Source of the DNA: CAYZQH01 sp050300015
Lineage (GTDB): Bacteria; Pseudomonadota; Gammaproteobacteria; Pseudomonadales; Cellvibrionaceae
Reading direction: 5' to 3'
Length of the DNA stretch: 64,000 nt
Assembly (NCBI GenBank): GCA_050300015.1
Contig: JBNKWZ010000005.1
Location: 186,001-250,000 of the forward strand
Part shown: positions 1-9,162 of the stretch, one piece after another
Position numbering within the stretch: position 1 is the stretch's first letter
How the letters are laid out: the number at the start of each line of letters is the position of its first letter
The notes under the pieces: generated by a model
Database searches by the model: none
Told to the model about the DNA's origin: nothing
Seen by the model: the letters and a program-made list of their open reading frames with translations, nothing else
Program-made: the position numbers and the translations under genes

Positions 1-1738
1 CCGTACCCACGCCGCCTTCAAAGGTGAGCGCAGAGGTCATATAGGCATAACCCGTAGTGTCGAAATCGGTTTCAAAGCTCGCTAAACTGTTCCAGCCAGT
101 TCCTCCACCGTGGTCTGATGCGACATTGGCAAGTGCAGTACTGATATCGTCACCCGCGGCAAGGTAGTTCATCACCTCATTAATGCCCGTACCGCCTGCG
201 TTAATAATATCGTCGTGCATCATTCGCACGGCGGTATAGCCCGCTGAATAACCCGTTGGGGTAATCGTGCTGCCAATTTTGCCTGTGGCAAAAGCGGCTG
301 ACAGTTCTGTTTGGTTATCGAGGTTCCCAGCGGCGATGTCGAGCTCTACGCGCTCATCACCCCCATGAATAAATTCTGCAGCCCCCTCAGCAAACCAGGA
401 GGGCATAGCCGCCGGCAGCATATTCACGTTACGGTACATAACGGCGTGGACCATCTCATGTGCAATAATCCGGTCCATATAAAGATATGGACTACCGCCA
501 CTTGGATCGCCTGAGGCGGTAAAGTCCACCATGTCGATATTTAAGGTTAAGTTGGTGCCCAGGCCACCTCCTCCAGGAAGGGAAGCGGACACCGCGGCCG
601 CCACGTTGCCGGCGCCGTCCGAAAAAGTGAGATCTAGAGTAAGGTCGGCGCCGTCTCCTTTGATGCCAAAATACGTTTCGATCAAATTTTCAGCCTCTGA
701 TATCCAGGAAGAGGTCAAACCCTCAATGACCTCGGCGATATCGGCATCTGCAATTTGAGTTTCATTCACACCCGTTGCCGACCCTTGCGTGGTGTCTTGC
801 AATGTGAGCGTGGCAAATTTATCGGAGGACAGCGCAAGCGTGCCGTCATCACTAATGGTGGCTTGAATCAGGCTGCCAGTTTTGGTGTTGATGGCATCCA
901 CCAAATCGTCGAGAGACGTGGTATTTGAAAGGGTAAAGCTTTGTGATGAGCCGTCGAATAAACTGCCAGACAGGGTAATGCTGTCACCGTTGGCTAAAAC
1001 ACCGTCTCCCACTTGTGTGGTCGTGATAGATGCCACTGCAGTTGCTGTGACCCCTGTAACGCTTTCGTTAATATCGTCCAGTATGGTTTGCAGTGATGTG
1101 CCAGCGGTGTAACTACTGAGTGACTTGCCGTTAATCTTAACCGCTCCCGCCAAGATGTCGGTGGACAACCCCCCATCGTTTGCAATAGATAGTTCCGCGC
1201 CAACAACATCGCCATTGGTGGAGCCCAACCCCAGGCTTGAGGCATCCATGGCTGGAATGCCAAATGAGATGGTTTGATTGGCTTCGGCACCCACTTGTAG
1301 AGAGACATCTTGCTTGTCTCCTTGCAGTATGGTTTGCCCATTAAAACTTGTGGTCTCGGCGATACGGTTGACTTCTTGCACCAATTGTTGCACTTCGGCA
1401 TCAAGTGTGGCTCGATCTAAATCGGAATAAATACCATTGGAGGCTTGAATCGCCAGCTCGCGCATACGCTGTAAAAGATTACTGCTTTCTTGCAGCGCTC
1501 CTTCGGCCACCTGAATCATTGAAATGCCGTCCATCGCATTGCGAACGGCCTGGTTCAACCCTCGAACTTGAGAGGTCATACGGTTGGAAATAGACAGTCC
1601 CGCAGCGTCATCTGCTGCGGAGTTTATGCGTTTACCTGAGCTTAAACGCTCAAGTGATGTGGATAACTCGTTATTGGTTTGCGTTAACTGCCGCTGGGCA
1701 TTCAGCGACGCCAAATTCGAGTTAATGATTAAGCTCAT
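1..1738 (-). CDS. Flagellin with embedded zinc metalloprotease (flagellinolysin), 3' end outside window
   Basis: Reading from an ATG at 1738 toward position 1 gives an uninterrupted frame of 579 codons. Residues 1-140 are a typical flagellin D0/D1 start (MSLIINSNLASLNAQRQL, then the SSGKRINSAADDAAGL and RMRELAIQASNG regions), the part that packs into the filament core. About 190 residues of variable domain follow, then a region holding HEMVH at 427-431 and WFAEGAAEF at 448-456. That is the pattern of a gluzincin-type zinc peptidase, with H427, H431 and probably E451 as ligands and E428 catalytic. The C-terminal flagellin helix should lie beyond the window. Proteolytic flagellins with a peptidase in the hypervariable region are an established family, so this is probably a surface-displayed protease in the flagellum. 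The substrate is unknown. Confidence 0.9.
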   Translation of the reverse strand, partial: MSLIINSNLASLNAQRQLTQTNNELSTSLERLSSGKRINSAADDAAGLSISNRMTSQVRGLNQAVRNAMDGISMIQVAEGALQESSNLLQRMRELAIQASNGIYSDLDRATLDAEVQQLVQEVNRIAETTSFNGQTILQGDKQDVSLQVGAEANQTISFGIPAMDASSLGLGSTNGDVVGAELSIANDGGLSTDILAGAVKINGKSLSSYTAGTSLQTILDDINESVTGVTATAVASITTTQVGDGVLANGDSITLSGSLFDGSSQSFTLSNTTSLDDLVDAINTKTGSLIQATISDDGTLALSSDKFATLTLQDTTQGSATGVNETQIADADIAEVIEGLTSSWISEAENLIETYFGIKGDGADLTLDLTFSDGAGNVAAAVSASLPGGGGLGTNLTLNIDMVDFTASGDPSGGSPYLYMDRIIAHEMVHAVMYRNVNMLPAAMPSWFAEGAAEFIHGGDERVELDIAAGNLDNQTELSAAFATGKIGSTITPTGYSAGYTAVRMMHDDIINAGGTGINEVMNYLAAGDDISTALANVASDHGGGTGWNSLASFETDFDTTGYAYMTSALTFEGGVGT

Positions 1739-1789
1739 GTACTGCCTTACAATAGGAGTTAAAGCACAATAAAACGGCTATCGCTATGG

Positions 1790-1816
1790 TTGTCGGCAAT
1801 GTTTCACATTTCTTTA
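1790..1816 (-). promoter_or_regulatory. Sigma-28 (FliA)-type promoter of the flagellin gene
   Basis: On the minus strand TAAAGAAA, an 11-base spacer and GCCGACAA occur 52-78 bases upstream of the flagellin start. The sigma-28 consensus is TAAAGTTT-N11-GCCGATAA, so spacing is exact and only three bases differ. This implies late, FliA-dependent expression. The remainder of the 303-base divergent gap (1739-2041) shows no gene; the promoter of the plus-strand protease is not obvious. Confidence 0.75.
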
Positions 1817-2041
1817 GGTAAAAAATGCCTTTTGCAGGCTGAATATGTCCACTAGGATTTTTGTCAGTGGAATAACCTTCGTGCCGCGTCGTAAATACAC
1901 CGGCGGAACATTGACACCGGGGGGGCTTTAACTTTTGCGTCCTTGGTCACTGATTGTTGACGTCAGTACAGGCACACTGTGATTTATCTCGCCTTGATCA
2001 ATAGCACCTCGATAATGGGTTCAAAGACAATAAGTTGACAA

Positions 2042-4885
2042 ATGAATCGGGCTCTAATGGATAGAAATATATCAACGCAATACGGCCTTCGTGTCAGTCT
2101 CTTAATCTTATTGGTGTTATGGCTAACCGCTTGTGGTGGCCAGAAAGCCGTGGAAGATACACCGGGGCAATCTCTACCCACAGCACGAATTCAACTGTCT
2201 TCCAGTAGGGGACTTGCCCCCATGGATGTGTCGTTCAGTGCAGCACAATCGACCGCCGCTTTAGGCGTTGCTCAGTTTGACTGGGATTTTGGCGATACCA
2301 CCACGGGCAGTGGTGAAATGGTGTCCCATACATTTACCGAGCCTGGGCAATACAGTGTGAACCTTATGGTGACCGACAACCAGGGGCAGGTGAGCAGTGA
2401 CACCGTTTGGGTGACGGTGTTGAACCAAGCTTCGAGCTTTTCACTGTATGGCACGGTGACTGCCATGCCTTATATGGCAATTGACAGTGACACCAATGAC
2501 CCAAATGCCCAGGGTGTTAATAACAACGGTGATGCAGAAGACAATGTGCAAACACTGTCCTCTCCCGTCGTTTTGAATGGTTTTGTGACAGAGACGCCCA
2601 CCGGTACTGAGGGCGATGCGTTCGAACTCACCAACGATCTGGTTGATGTATTTGAAGTCACTTTGGCAGAAGGTGATTACGTTTCCCTTAGGATCTTAGA
2701 GTCCAATGCCGACCTGGACCTCATGTTACTGCGCGCACAAGATTTGAGCTTGGTGGCAAGCTCCATCACGGATCAAGCCATTGAATCCATTCGGGTGCCG
2801 AGTAATGATCGCTATCGGGTGGTGGTAGAGGCTGCGTCGGGGAGTTCAACCTACTTTCTCAAGCTGGGGAAGGATTCATTGACCTCGGGCCTTAGTGCAC
2901 AGGGGCAAAGTGCAGAGTTTGAACCGTTTGAGACGGTGGTGAAATTTAAAGAAGAAACGTCCAAAGAGCCGTTATTGGCGCAGCATGGCCAGGTGCATCT
3001 GTCTCATCGCAGCCTCAAGCGGGAATGTTTGGCGCGAATCAACCCCTTGAACCCACAAACGCGCGCACATCTTAAACTGGATTCGCCCTCGCACTTTGAT
3101 ACGTATTTGGCGAGCCGAAATACTCGTGCCATGAATAAAGTGCAAACGCTACGCGCACTTAAAGCGGTTCGCAAACAAAAGGATGTTCATTTTGCTGAGT
3201 TGAATTACCGCGTAACACCCAAGTTTCGGCCCAACGATACTTTGTTTCGTTACCAATGGAATCTGACCGCCTTAAACTTACCTCAGGCATGGGATGTCAC
3301 CATTGGGAGTGGAGACTTATTGGTGGCTGTGGTGGATTCCGGGTTGTTTGACCATCCGGACCTAATTGATCGAACGGTGGAAGGTTTTGATTTTATTTCT
3401 TCGATAGAAGATTCCAATGATGGTGATGGCATTGATGCAGATCCCTCTGATCCCGGTGATAACGAAGACATTACGCAATCTTCCTGGCACGGCACCCATG
3501 TGGTTGGGGCATTGGCGGCCAATATCAACAATCGTACCGGTATCGCCGGTGTGGCGGCCGGTGTCAAAGTGATGCCATTGCGCGTTCTGGGGCCTAGCGG
3601 CGGCTCTGTTTATGATGTTTTACAAGCGGTGCGATATGCCGCAGGACTAGAAAACGACAGTGGCAAGGTGCCGAGCCAAACCGCCGATATTATTAATCTA
3701 AGCTTAGGTGGGGCGGGCTTTTCGCAGTTCTCACAAGACTTGTACCAACAGGTGAGAGAGCAGGGCATTTTTGTGGTGGCGGCGTCAGGGAATGAAAACA
3801 CGGACGAGTTGATGTACCCCGCGGCCTACGATGGTGTTATATCGGTGGGGGCTTATGATTACCAAGGTCAGCGAGCGCCTTATTCAAACTACAATTCGCA
3901 AGTAGATGTGGCAGCACCTGGCGGTGACCTGGCCACCGATATCAATCGCGACGGCTGGGGTGATGGTGTTCTGAGTCTCACGGTGACAGGTGATGAGCGC
4001 TTGTTACTTGGAGGTTATGCTTTTTACCAGGGGACTTCAGTGGCGGCACCGCAAGTTTCGGGCATTATTGCCTTGATGCTAACGATACACCCAGAATTGA
4101 CGCCCGAGGATTTTGACAGCCTGCTGGTGAATGGCGACATCACTTATGACATAGGCGCAAAAGGCAAAGACGATGCTTTTGGTTATGGGGCCATTGATGC
4201 CTTGCTGGCTGTCCAAGCAGCCCAAGCCTTGGCAAATGGCGCTTCCACTGCAGCATTGTTGGTCAATCCTTCCGATATGGCGTTTGATGCCAATGTGTTT
4301 GAAAAGGTTATTACTTTGTCCAAGGTGGGGTCGGGGTCTCTGGGTGTGGTTTCTGCGACCTTCAGCGAAAACTGGGTGGATGCCGTGCCATTGGAGGTAG
4401 ATGAAATGGGCTTTGGTGAGTATCAGGTGGTCGTGGACCGCAGAGGACTCAGTCAAGGTTCCTACAATGCCGAGATCATTTTTCAAACCACCACCGGCTC
4501 CGAGTTAAGCGTGAACGTGAATATGCGCGTGGGGGAAGTCGTTGAAACCGGGAATGCAGGGCACATATACATTTTGCTGATCGACAGTGAAACCGATGTG
4601 GTCGTGGCCACACTTGCCAGTGATGGCCTCGATGGTGAATACCCTTATCACTTTAACGATGTGCCTCTGGGCGCGTACTATTTGATGGCGGGTACCGACA
4701 TCAATAACGATGGCCAACTGTGTGTGCCAGGAGAGATTTGCGGTTATTACCCTTCCTACAACCAAAAGTCCCTGATCAACTTAAACAGCGACAAGCAAGA
4801 TATGAATTTTGTCACTGGTTTGTTTTTCGATACCCCCTCTGAAAATACGTTACAAGCCCTCGTAGACCTTGCCAGCCTTCCTTGA
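2042..4885 (+). CDS. Secreted S8 (subtilisin-like) serine protease, lipoprotein with PKD domain
   Basis: The 947-residue product starts with a hydrophobic segment ending in a lipobox (LTAC, about residues 28-31), so it is probably a lipoprotein. A PKD-like domain spans about 45-125. A pre-peptidase C-terminal-like beta domain follows at about 180-275, then a propeptide-like stretch. The S8 catalytic domain has Asp432 (VVDSG), His483 (HGTHV) and Ser666 (GTSVAAP). After the peptidase come a beta-rich segment and a final 100-residue domain. The family hydrolyses peptide bonds in the periplasm, at the surface or outside the cell. It is divergent from the proteolytic flagellin. An in-frame ATG at 2057 could also be the start. 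Substrate unknown. Confidence 0.9.
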   Translation: MNRALMDRNISTQYGLRVSLLILLVLWLTACGGQKAVEDTPGQSLPTARIQLSSSRGLAPMDVSFSAAQSTAALGVAQFDWDFGDTTTGSGEMVSHTFTEPGQYSVNLMVTDNQGQVSSDTVWVTVLNQASSFSLYGTVTAMPYMAIDSDTNDPNAQGVNNNGDAEDNVQTLSSPVVLNGFVTETPTGTEGDAFELTNDLVDVFEVTLAEGDYVSLRILESNADLDLMLLRAQDLSLVASSITDQAIESIRVPSNDRYRVVVEAASGSSTYFLKLGKDSLTSGLSAQGQSAEFEPFETVVKFKEETSKEPLLAQHGQVHLSHRSLKRECLARINPLNPQTRAHLKLDSPSHFDTYLASRNTRAMNKVQTLRALKAVRKQKDVHFAELNYRVTPKFRPNDTLFRYQWNLTALNLPQAWDVTIGSGDLLVAVVDSGLFDHPDLIDRTVEGFDFISSIEDSNDGDGIDADPSDPGDNEDITQSSWHGTHVVGALAANINNRTGIAGVAAGVKVMPLRVLGPSGGSVYDVLQAVRYAAGLENDSGKVPSQTADIINLSLGGAGFSQFSQDLYQQVREQGIFVVAASGNENTDELMYPAAYDGVISVGAYDYQGQRAPYSNYNSQVDVAAPGGDLATDINRDGWGDGVLSLTVTGDERLLLGGYAFYQGTSVAAPQVSGIIALMLTIHPELTPEDFDSLLVNGDITYDIGAKGKDDAFGYGAIDALLAVQAAQALANGASTAALLVNPSDMAFDANVFEKVITLSKVGSGSLGVVSATFSENWVDAVPLEVDEMGFGEYQVVVDRRGLSQGSYNAEIIFQTTTGSELSVNVNMRVGEVVETGNAGHIYILLIDSETDVVVATLASDGLDGEYPYHFNDVPLGAYYLMAGTDINNDGQLCVPGEICGYYPSYNQKSLINLNSDKQDMNFVTGLFFDTPSENTLQALVDLASLP

Positions 4886-4914
4886 CAATTCTTTGCGCCA
4901 GCCTTAGTGTGCGC

Positions 4915-5065
4915 GCTGCATTTGGTGACTGCCCCTCGGGCAGTGCTTAAATGGGAAGCAGGTGAAAAACCTGCGCTGCCCCCGCAACGGTAAGCTGGAA
5001 AGTACTTTCATCCAGCCAGCCCGATACCAGCCAAGTGCAATGTTCGTGATGGAGCGGAGGGCTAC
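4915..5065 (+). ncRNA. Cobalamin (AdoCbl) riboswitch
   Basis: Between the protease gene and btuB lies the conserved core of a B12 riboswitch. It has GGGAAGCAGGTG with its pairing arm CACCTGC-like partner near 4954-4978, the invariant GCCCCCGCAACGGTAA block at 4977-4993, and a B12-box sequence (CAGCCCGATACCAGCC) at 5017-5032. These are the parts of the class that bind adenosylcobalamin and repress downstream B12 transport and salvage genes. The receptor and the whole cob/btu set directly downstream fit this. The exact ends are approximate. Confidence 0.93.
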
Positions 5066-5136
5066 CGTCTTTGAATGATCAATTCGGATACCCGCTTTGT
5101 TCATCCCTGAGATGCCTCCTTCAATTGCTGATTTTT

Positions 5137-5163
5137 AGCCCTTTTGGGCTTAGCTTTTGGGGA
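5137..5163 (+). promoter_or_regulatory. Possible expression platform: short hairpin plus btuB ribosome binding site
   Basis: AGCCC-TTTT-GGGCT (5137-5150) can fold into a 5-bp hairpin, followed by TAGCTTTT and then GGGGA at 5159-5163, the likely Shine-Dalgarno sequence only 4 bases before the ATG at 5168. The hairpin is weak and lacks a proper U-tract, so this looks more like control of translation than a strong terminator. Inference only. Confidence 0.35.
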
Positions 5164-5167
5164 TCAT

Positions 5168-7015
5168 ATGAATCATTTTTGTTCTTTATTTTTAACAAGT
5201 ATCACTGGCTTTACGCTGTCCTGTGCGGCTTCATCATCTGTGGCTGCACAGAGCGGGGCGATCGAAGAGGTTGTTGTCACCGCTTCACGGTCAGAATCTT
5301 CGTTAAAAGAATCCGGTGTGGCCATCAGCGTCGTCACTGCCGAGGCACTCGAGCAGGCGGGGTTCGCACCGCTCAGTGAAACCTTAAGAAATGTTCCCGG
5401 TGTTGCGGTTTCTAACCAAGGTGGATTGGGCAAAATTACCTCTGTTCGAATTCGCGGTGAAGAAGCGTATCGAACCCTAATGTTAGTGGACGGCATTGAA
5501 CTTTCGGACCCCAGTGCGCCACAGTCCATGGGGTATGTGCAACACCTGGGAGGCGCTGTAGGTGTTGACCGCATTGAAGTATTACGAGGCCCCCAAGGTT
5601 TACACTATGGCGCGGACGCAGGTGGTGTGGTTCATATGATCACTAAAACGCCCAAGCGCACCGAGGGACAGTTGGCTTTACAGTTAGGCGCTTTTCAAAC
5701 TGAGCAATTGGACGGCTACTGGGGTACGGGAAACGAAAAGCAACATGCGTTGGTGACGATCAGTCATCTTGAAACCGATGGCTACAATGCCACAACGGCC
5801 GACGCCAGCCAGGACGACGATGGCTATCAAAACACAACGCTGCATGGCAAGTTTGGTACCCATGTCAGTGATGGCGTCAAACTGTCAGCCGTTCTACGTA
5901 GCAGTGATGCTGAAAATGCCTACGACACCTGCTTTCCAGTCAGCAATAATTGCTTAGATCAAACCCAACAGAAAATCGGCAAAGTGCAGATGGACGTGTC
6001 GGGGGCGAGTACTCAGCACAGGTTTGCGATTAGCCGCTCAGATGTGACGCGCAAATACTATACAGACGGCGTGCTTGGTTACGCCGCGGAGGGTGATATC
6101 CAAAAAGCCGAAGTTTTGGGGCATTGGCAAGCCTCCCATCGTGCGCAATGGATTTGGGGTATGGATTACAAAACCGAGGCGTTGCAAAACAATTTTGGTA
6201 GTGATGATGTTCGTCATCAAACAGGCCTTTACACCGAGTGGAAGCAATCTGTGGCTGAGACTTTGTTCGTCTCTGCTGGTGTTCGGTTTGACGAAAACAA
6301 TGCCTTTGGTGAAAGTACCACCTTTCGGATTTCACCGGTGTACTGGTTAAACCTCAGTGAGGAGGTGGCGATTAAATACCGCGCGAGTGTGGGTACGGGA
6401 TTGCGTGCGCCAAGCTTAAGTGAAGTGGCTTACAACCAAGCCTATGCGCCTGCGGACCAAGCAGCCTTGTCACCTGAAACCAGTGAAGGCTTTGACCTAG
6501 GTGTAGAGTATCACCTTAAAAAAGGTGCTTGGTTTTCCCTGGGTTACTTTGATCAAGCCATTGAGGATGAAATCTATTATGACTCGGATGGTTATTATTA
6601 TGCGGTGGCCAGAGGGGTAAGTCATTCAAAAGGTTGGGAGCTTGGTTGGAGTTGGCCATTAATAGATGGCCTGACTTGGGATGCCAATTACACCTACAAC
6701 GAAACGCTGACCGAAAGTGATAGCCCACGCGTGCGACGCCCCAAACATTTGGCCAATGCAGCATTGTCTTATGCTCCTGCAAGTGATCGCTTTTATTTGC
6801 GTTTGCACTTGAGGGGCGCGAGAGACAGTACTGATACCGGAGGTCAAGCGCTTGATGATTATGTGCTAGTGGGTGTGAATGGCGAATGGAATGTTTCAAA
6901 AAGCCTCGCTGTTTTTATTCGCGTGGACAATGCCACAGATAAAAACTACCAAGAAGTCTCTGGGTATAACACCCCCGGACGAACCACCAGTGGCGGGCTC
7001 AAGCTCACGTTCTAA
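5168..7015 (+). CDS. btuB: TonB-dependent vitamin B12 outer-membrane receptor BtuB
   Basis: The 615-residue product has a signal peptide of about 27 residues, a TonB box (EEVVVTASR, about 32-40), a plug domain with SVRIRGEEAYRTLMLVDGIE and the plug motif LRGPQGLHYGADAGGVV, then a beta barrel ending in Phe as outer-membrane proteins do. Its length matches E. coli BtuB (614). The cobalamin riboswitch directly upstream and cobO-cobQ-btuCDF downstream identify the substrate as cobalamin or another corrinoid. The start is set at the ATG at 5168, which has a GGGGA upstream and gives a normal signal peptide. Expression is expected to fall when adenosylcobalamin is plentiful. Confidence 0.92.
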   Translation: MNHFCSLFLTSITGFTLSCAASSSVAAQSGAIEEVVVTASRSESSLKESGVAISVVTAEALEQAGFAPLSETLRNVPGVAVSNQGGLGKITSVRIRGEEAYRTLMLVDGIELSDPSAPQSMGYVQHLGGAVGVDRIEVLRGPQGLHYGADAGGVVHMITKTPKRTEGQLALQLGAFQTEQLDGYWGTGNEKQHALVTISHLETDGYNATTADASQDDDGYQNTTLHGKFGTHVSDGVKLSAVLRSSDAENAYDTCFPVSNNCLDQTQQKIGKVQMDVSGASTQHRFAISRSDVTRKYYTDGVLGYAAEGDIQKAEVLGHWQASHRAQWIWGMDYKTEALQNNFGSDDVRHQTGLYTEWKQSVAETLFVSAGVRFDENNAFGESTTFRISPVYWLNLSEEVAIKYRASVGTGLRAPSLSEVAYNQAYAPADQAALSPETSEGFDLGVEYHLKKGAWFSLGYFDQAIEDEIYYDSDGYYYAVARGVSHSKGWELGWSWPLIDGLTWDANYTYNETLTESDSPRVRRPKHLANAALSYAPASDRFYLRLHLRGARDSTDTGGQALDDYVLVGVNGEWNVSKSLAVFIRVDNATDKNYQEVSGYNTPGRTTSGGLKLTF

Positions 7016-7049
7016 GGTTGTCATTGGCAGTCATTACTGGATTTCTTTT

Positions 7050-7649
7050 GTGAATAAAGACGAAAAACATCAGTTGGCTATGGCCAAACAAAAGGCCAAA
7101 GTCGATGCCAATATTGCCAATGCCACGGTGCAGCGCGGTGTGCTGATATTGCTAACCGGCAACGGCAAGGGCAAGAGCAGTTCGGCCTTTGGTATGGTGA
7201 TGCGAGCACTCGGTTATGGCCAACAAGTCGCTGTCATTCAGTTTATTAAAGGTCAGCAGTTATCCGGTGAAGAGTTATATGTAAAAGCACAGTGCCCTGA
7301 CGTGAATTTTTATCAAATGGGTACGGGCTTTACCTGGAATACGCAAGATCGCAGTGGCGATATTCAAGCGGCGCAAGCGACTTGGTGCGTCGCCAAGGAC
7401 AGTTTGCAAAACCCCGCCTGTGATCTTGTGATACTGGATGAACTCACCTATATGCTTGCCTACGATTACCTAGAGGAAGCTGAAGTGCTGGAGGCGCTTC
7501 GCTCAAGACCTGCGCATCAAAGCGTGGTGGTCACAGGGCGGGGTGGTGGCAGTGCACTAAGAACACTTGCCGATACCGTATCCGAAATTAAAGATGTTAA
7601 GCATGCTTTTCGCGCGGGCGTAGCGGCCCGCAAAGGCGTCGACTATTAA
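7050..7649 (+). CDS. cobO: Cob(I)alamin adenosyltransferase (corrinoid adenosyltransferase, CobO/BtuR family)
   Basis: The 199-residue protein transfers the adenosyl group of ATP to corrinoids to make adenosylcobalamin. The P-loop GNGKGKSS lies near residue 37, and LDELTY and TGRGG motifs follow as in CobO/BtuR. The start is placed at GTG 7050 because the following residues (DEKHQ...VDANIANA) line up with the N-terminal segment of family members; an ATG at 7080 is an alternative. It sits 34 bases after btuB and 10 bases before cobQ, in the same apparent operon. Cytoplasmic. Confidence 0.92.
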   Translation: MNKDEKHQLAMAKQKAKVDANIANATVQRGVLILLTGNGKGKSSSAFGMVMRALGYGQQVAVIQFIKGQQLSGEELYVKAQCPDVNFYQMGTGFTWNTQDRSGDIQAAQATWCVAKDSLQNPACDLVILDELTYMLAYDYLEEAEVLEALRSRPAHQSVVVTGRGGGSALRTLADTVSEIKDVKHAFRAGVAARKGVDY

Positions 7650-7659
7650 GGGCGGAGCG

Positions 7660-9162
7660 GTGAATACAGTCGCATTTCAATCCTTGATGGTGCAAGGCAC
7701 TACCTCAGATGCGGGTAAAAGTACGCTTGTTACAGCGCTTTGCCGATTGTTGGCGCGGCGAGGCATATCGGTGGCACCGTTTAAGCCTCAGAACATGGCG
7801 CTAAACAGTGCGGTGGCTGCCGGAGGTGAAATTGGGCGGGCCCAAGCGATGCAAGCACAGGCCTGTGGAATTGATGCCACCGTTCATATGAACCCTGTTT
7901 TGATAAAACCCTCGTCGGATACCCACGCGCAGATTATCATTCAAGGACAAGTGTATTGCGATATGTCGGCAAAGTCATACCACGACTATAAATCGCTGGC
8001 GCGGTCCGCCGTTTTACAATCGTTCTGTCATTTAACCGACCACCATCAGAGTGTGGTGATTGAAGGCGCGGGCAGTCCTGCAGAAATTAATTTGCGTGAG
8101 GGCGACATTGCCAACATGGGTTTTGCAGAAGCGGTGGATTGCCCCGTTATTTTAGTGGCGGATATTGACCGCGGAGGGGTGTTTGCACACATCGTCGGTA
8201 CGCTCGCTTTACTCAGCCAATCCGAACAGGATCGGATCGTTGGGTTTGTTATTAACCGCTTTCGCGGTGACATCGGATTATTGCAGGACGGGCTGGATTG
8301 GCTCGAGGCGCGCACGGGTAAACCGGTGCTCGCCGTATTGCCTTATTTGCAAGACTGGGGTTTGTCAGAAGAGGATGGCATCAACGTGCAACAAACCCTC
8401 AGTGATGCGGGTTTTAAAGTGGTGGTGCCCGTTTTGCCGCGTATCAGTCACCACACAGATTTTGACAGTTTGCGTTTAAATCCCCATGTGGACTTTGAGT
8501 TCGTCAGTGCAAAAGCACCGCCACCGCCGTGTGATTTGATCATTTTGCCGGGTTCTAAAAATGTGCGGGAGGACTTGGAGACACTTCGGCAGTCAGGTTG
8601 GCCAGCCGCCGTGGGTCGCCATCTTCGATACGGCGGCAAGGTGGTGGGCATTTGCGGTGGCTACCAAATGTTAGGGCAAACTATTCGAGACCCCGATGGT
8701 GTTGAGGGCGTGCCGGGTGAGGTTGAAGGGCTGAATCTCCTGCCGGTGGTGACAGACTTTAACAGCGCCAAGCACATACAACGTGTGTCAGGCCGCTTGC
8801 ACTTAGGGGGCAAACTCGTCGCTTTTGACGGTTATGAAATCCACCATGGCGTCACAGAGCGCCTACACGGTCAATGCCAAGCCCCCATTCAGCTGAATGA
8901 CCAAAGTTCAGATGGTTGTTTAAGTGAGGACGAACAGGTTTTGGGGTTTTACTGTCATGGCTTGCTCAACAGTGCGGCTGCTGGCAACGCTATTTTGCAC
9001 TGGGCGGGTTACCTCGGTGAGCACTCCGTGGATATGAACCGTGTTACCGAAGCCAACATCAATCGCTTAGCGGACGCGTTGGTTGAGGTTTGGGACGAAG
9101 TTAAATTTGAGCGCGCCTTAAACCACTTTCAAAGCCAAAGGACAACCCGTGTTGTTGAGTAA
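7660..9162 (+). CDS. cobQ: Cobyric acid synthase (adenosylcobyric acid amidotransferase)
   Basis: The 500-residue enzyme amidates side chains of adenosylcobyrinic acid diamide using glutamine and ATP. The N-terminal half is a dethiobiotin-synthetase-like ATPase domain (QGTTSDAGKST near residues 12-22). The C-terminal half is a class-I glutamine amidotransferase with nucleophile Cys332 in GICGGYQMLG and His433 in YCHGL. The start is a GTG preceded by GGCGGAG. Other late B12 biosynthesis genes (cobD, cobU, cobS) are not in this window, so its role in full synthesis versus salvage cannot be settled here. Its 3' end overlaps btuC by 14 bases. Confidence 0.93.
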   Translation: MNTVAFQSLMVQGTTSDAGKSTLVTALCRLLARRGISVAPFKPQNMALNSAVAAGGEIGRAQAMQAQACGIDATVHMNPVLIKPSSDTHAQIIIQGQVYCDMSAKSYHDYKSLARSAVLQSFCHLTDHHQSVVIEGAGSPAEINLREGDIANMGFAEAVDCPVILVADIDRGGVFAHIVGTLALLSQSEQDRIVGFVINRFRGDIGLLQDGLDWLEARTGKPVLAVLPYLQDWGLSEEDGINVQQTLSDAGFKVVVPVLPRISHHTDFDSLRLNPHVDFEFVSAKAPPPPCDLIILPGSKNVREDLETLRQSGWPAAVGRHLRYGGKVVGICGGYQMLGQTIRDPDGVEGVPGEVEGLNLLPVVTDFNSAKHIQRVSGRLHLGGKLVAFDGYEIHHGVTERLHGQCQAPIQLNDQSSDGCLSEDEQVLGFYCHGLLNSAAAGNAILHWAGYLGEHSVDMNRVTEANINRLADALVEVWDEVKFERALNHFQSQRTTRVVE

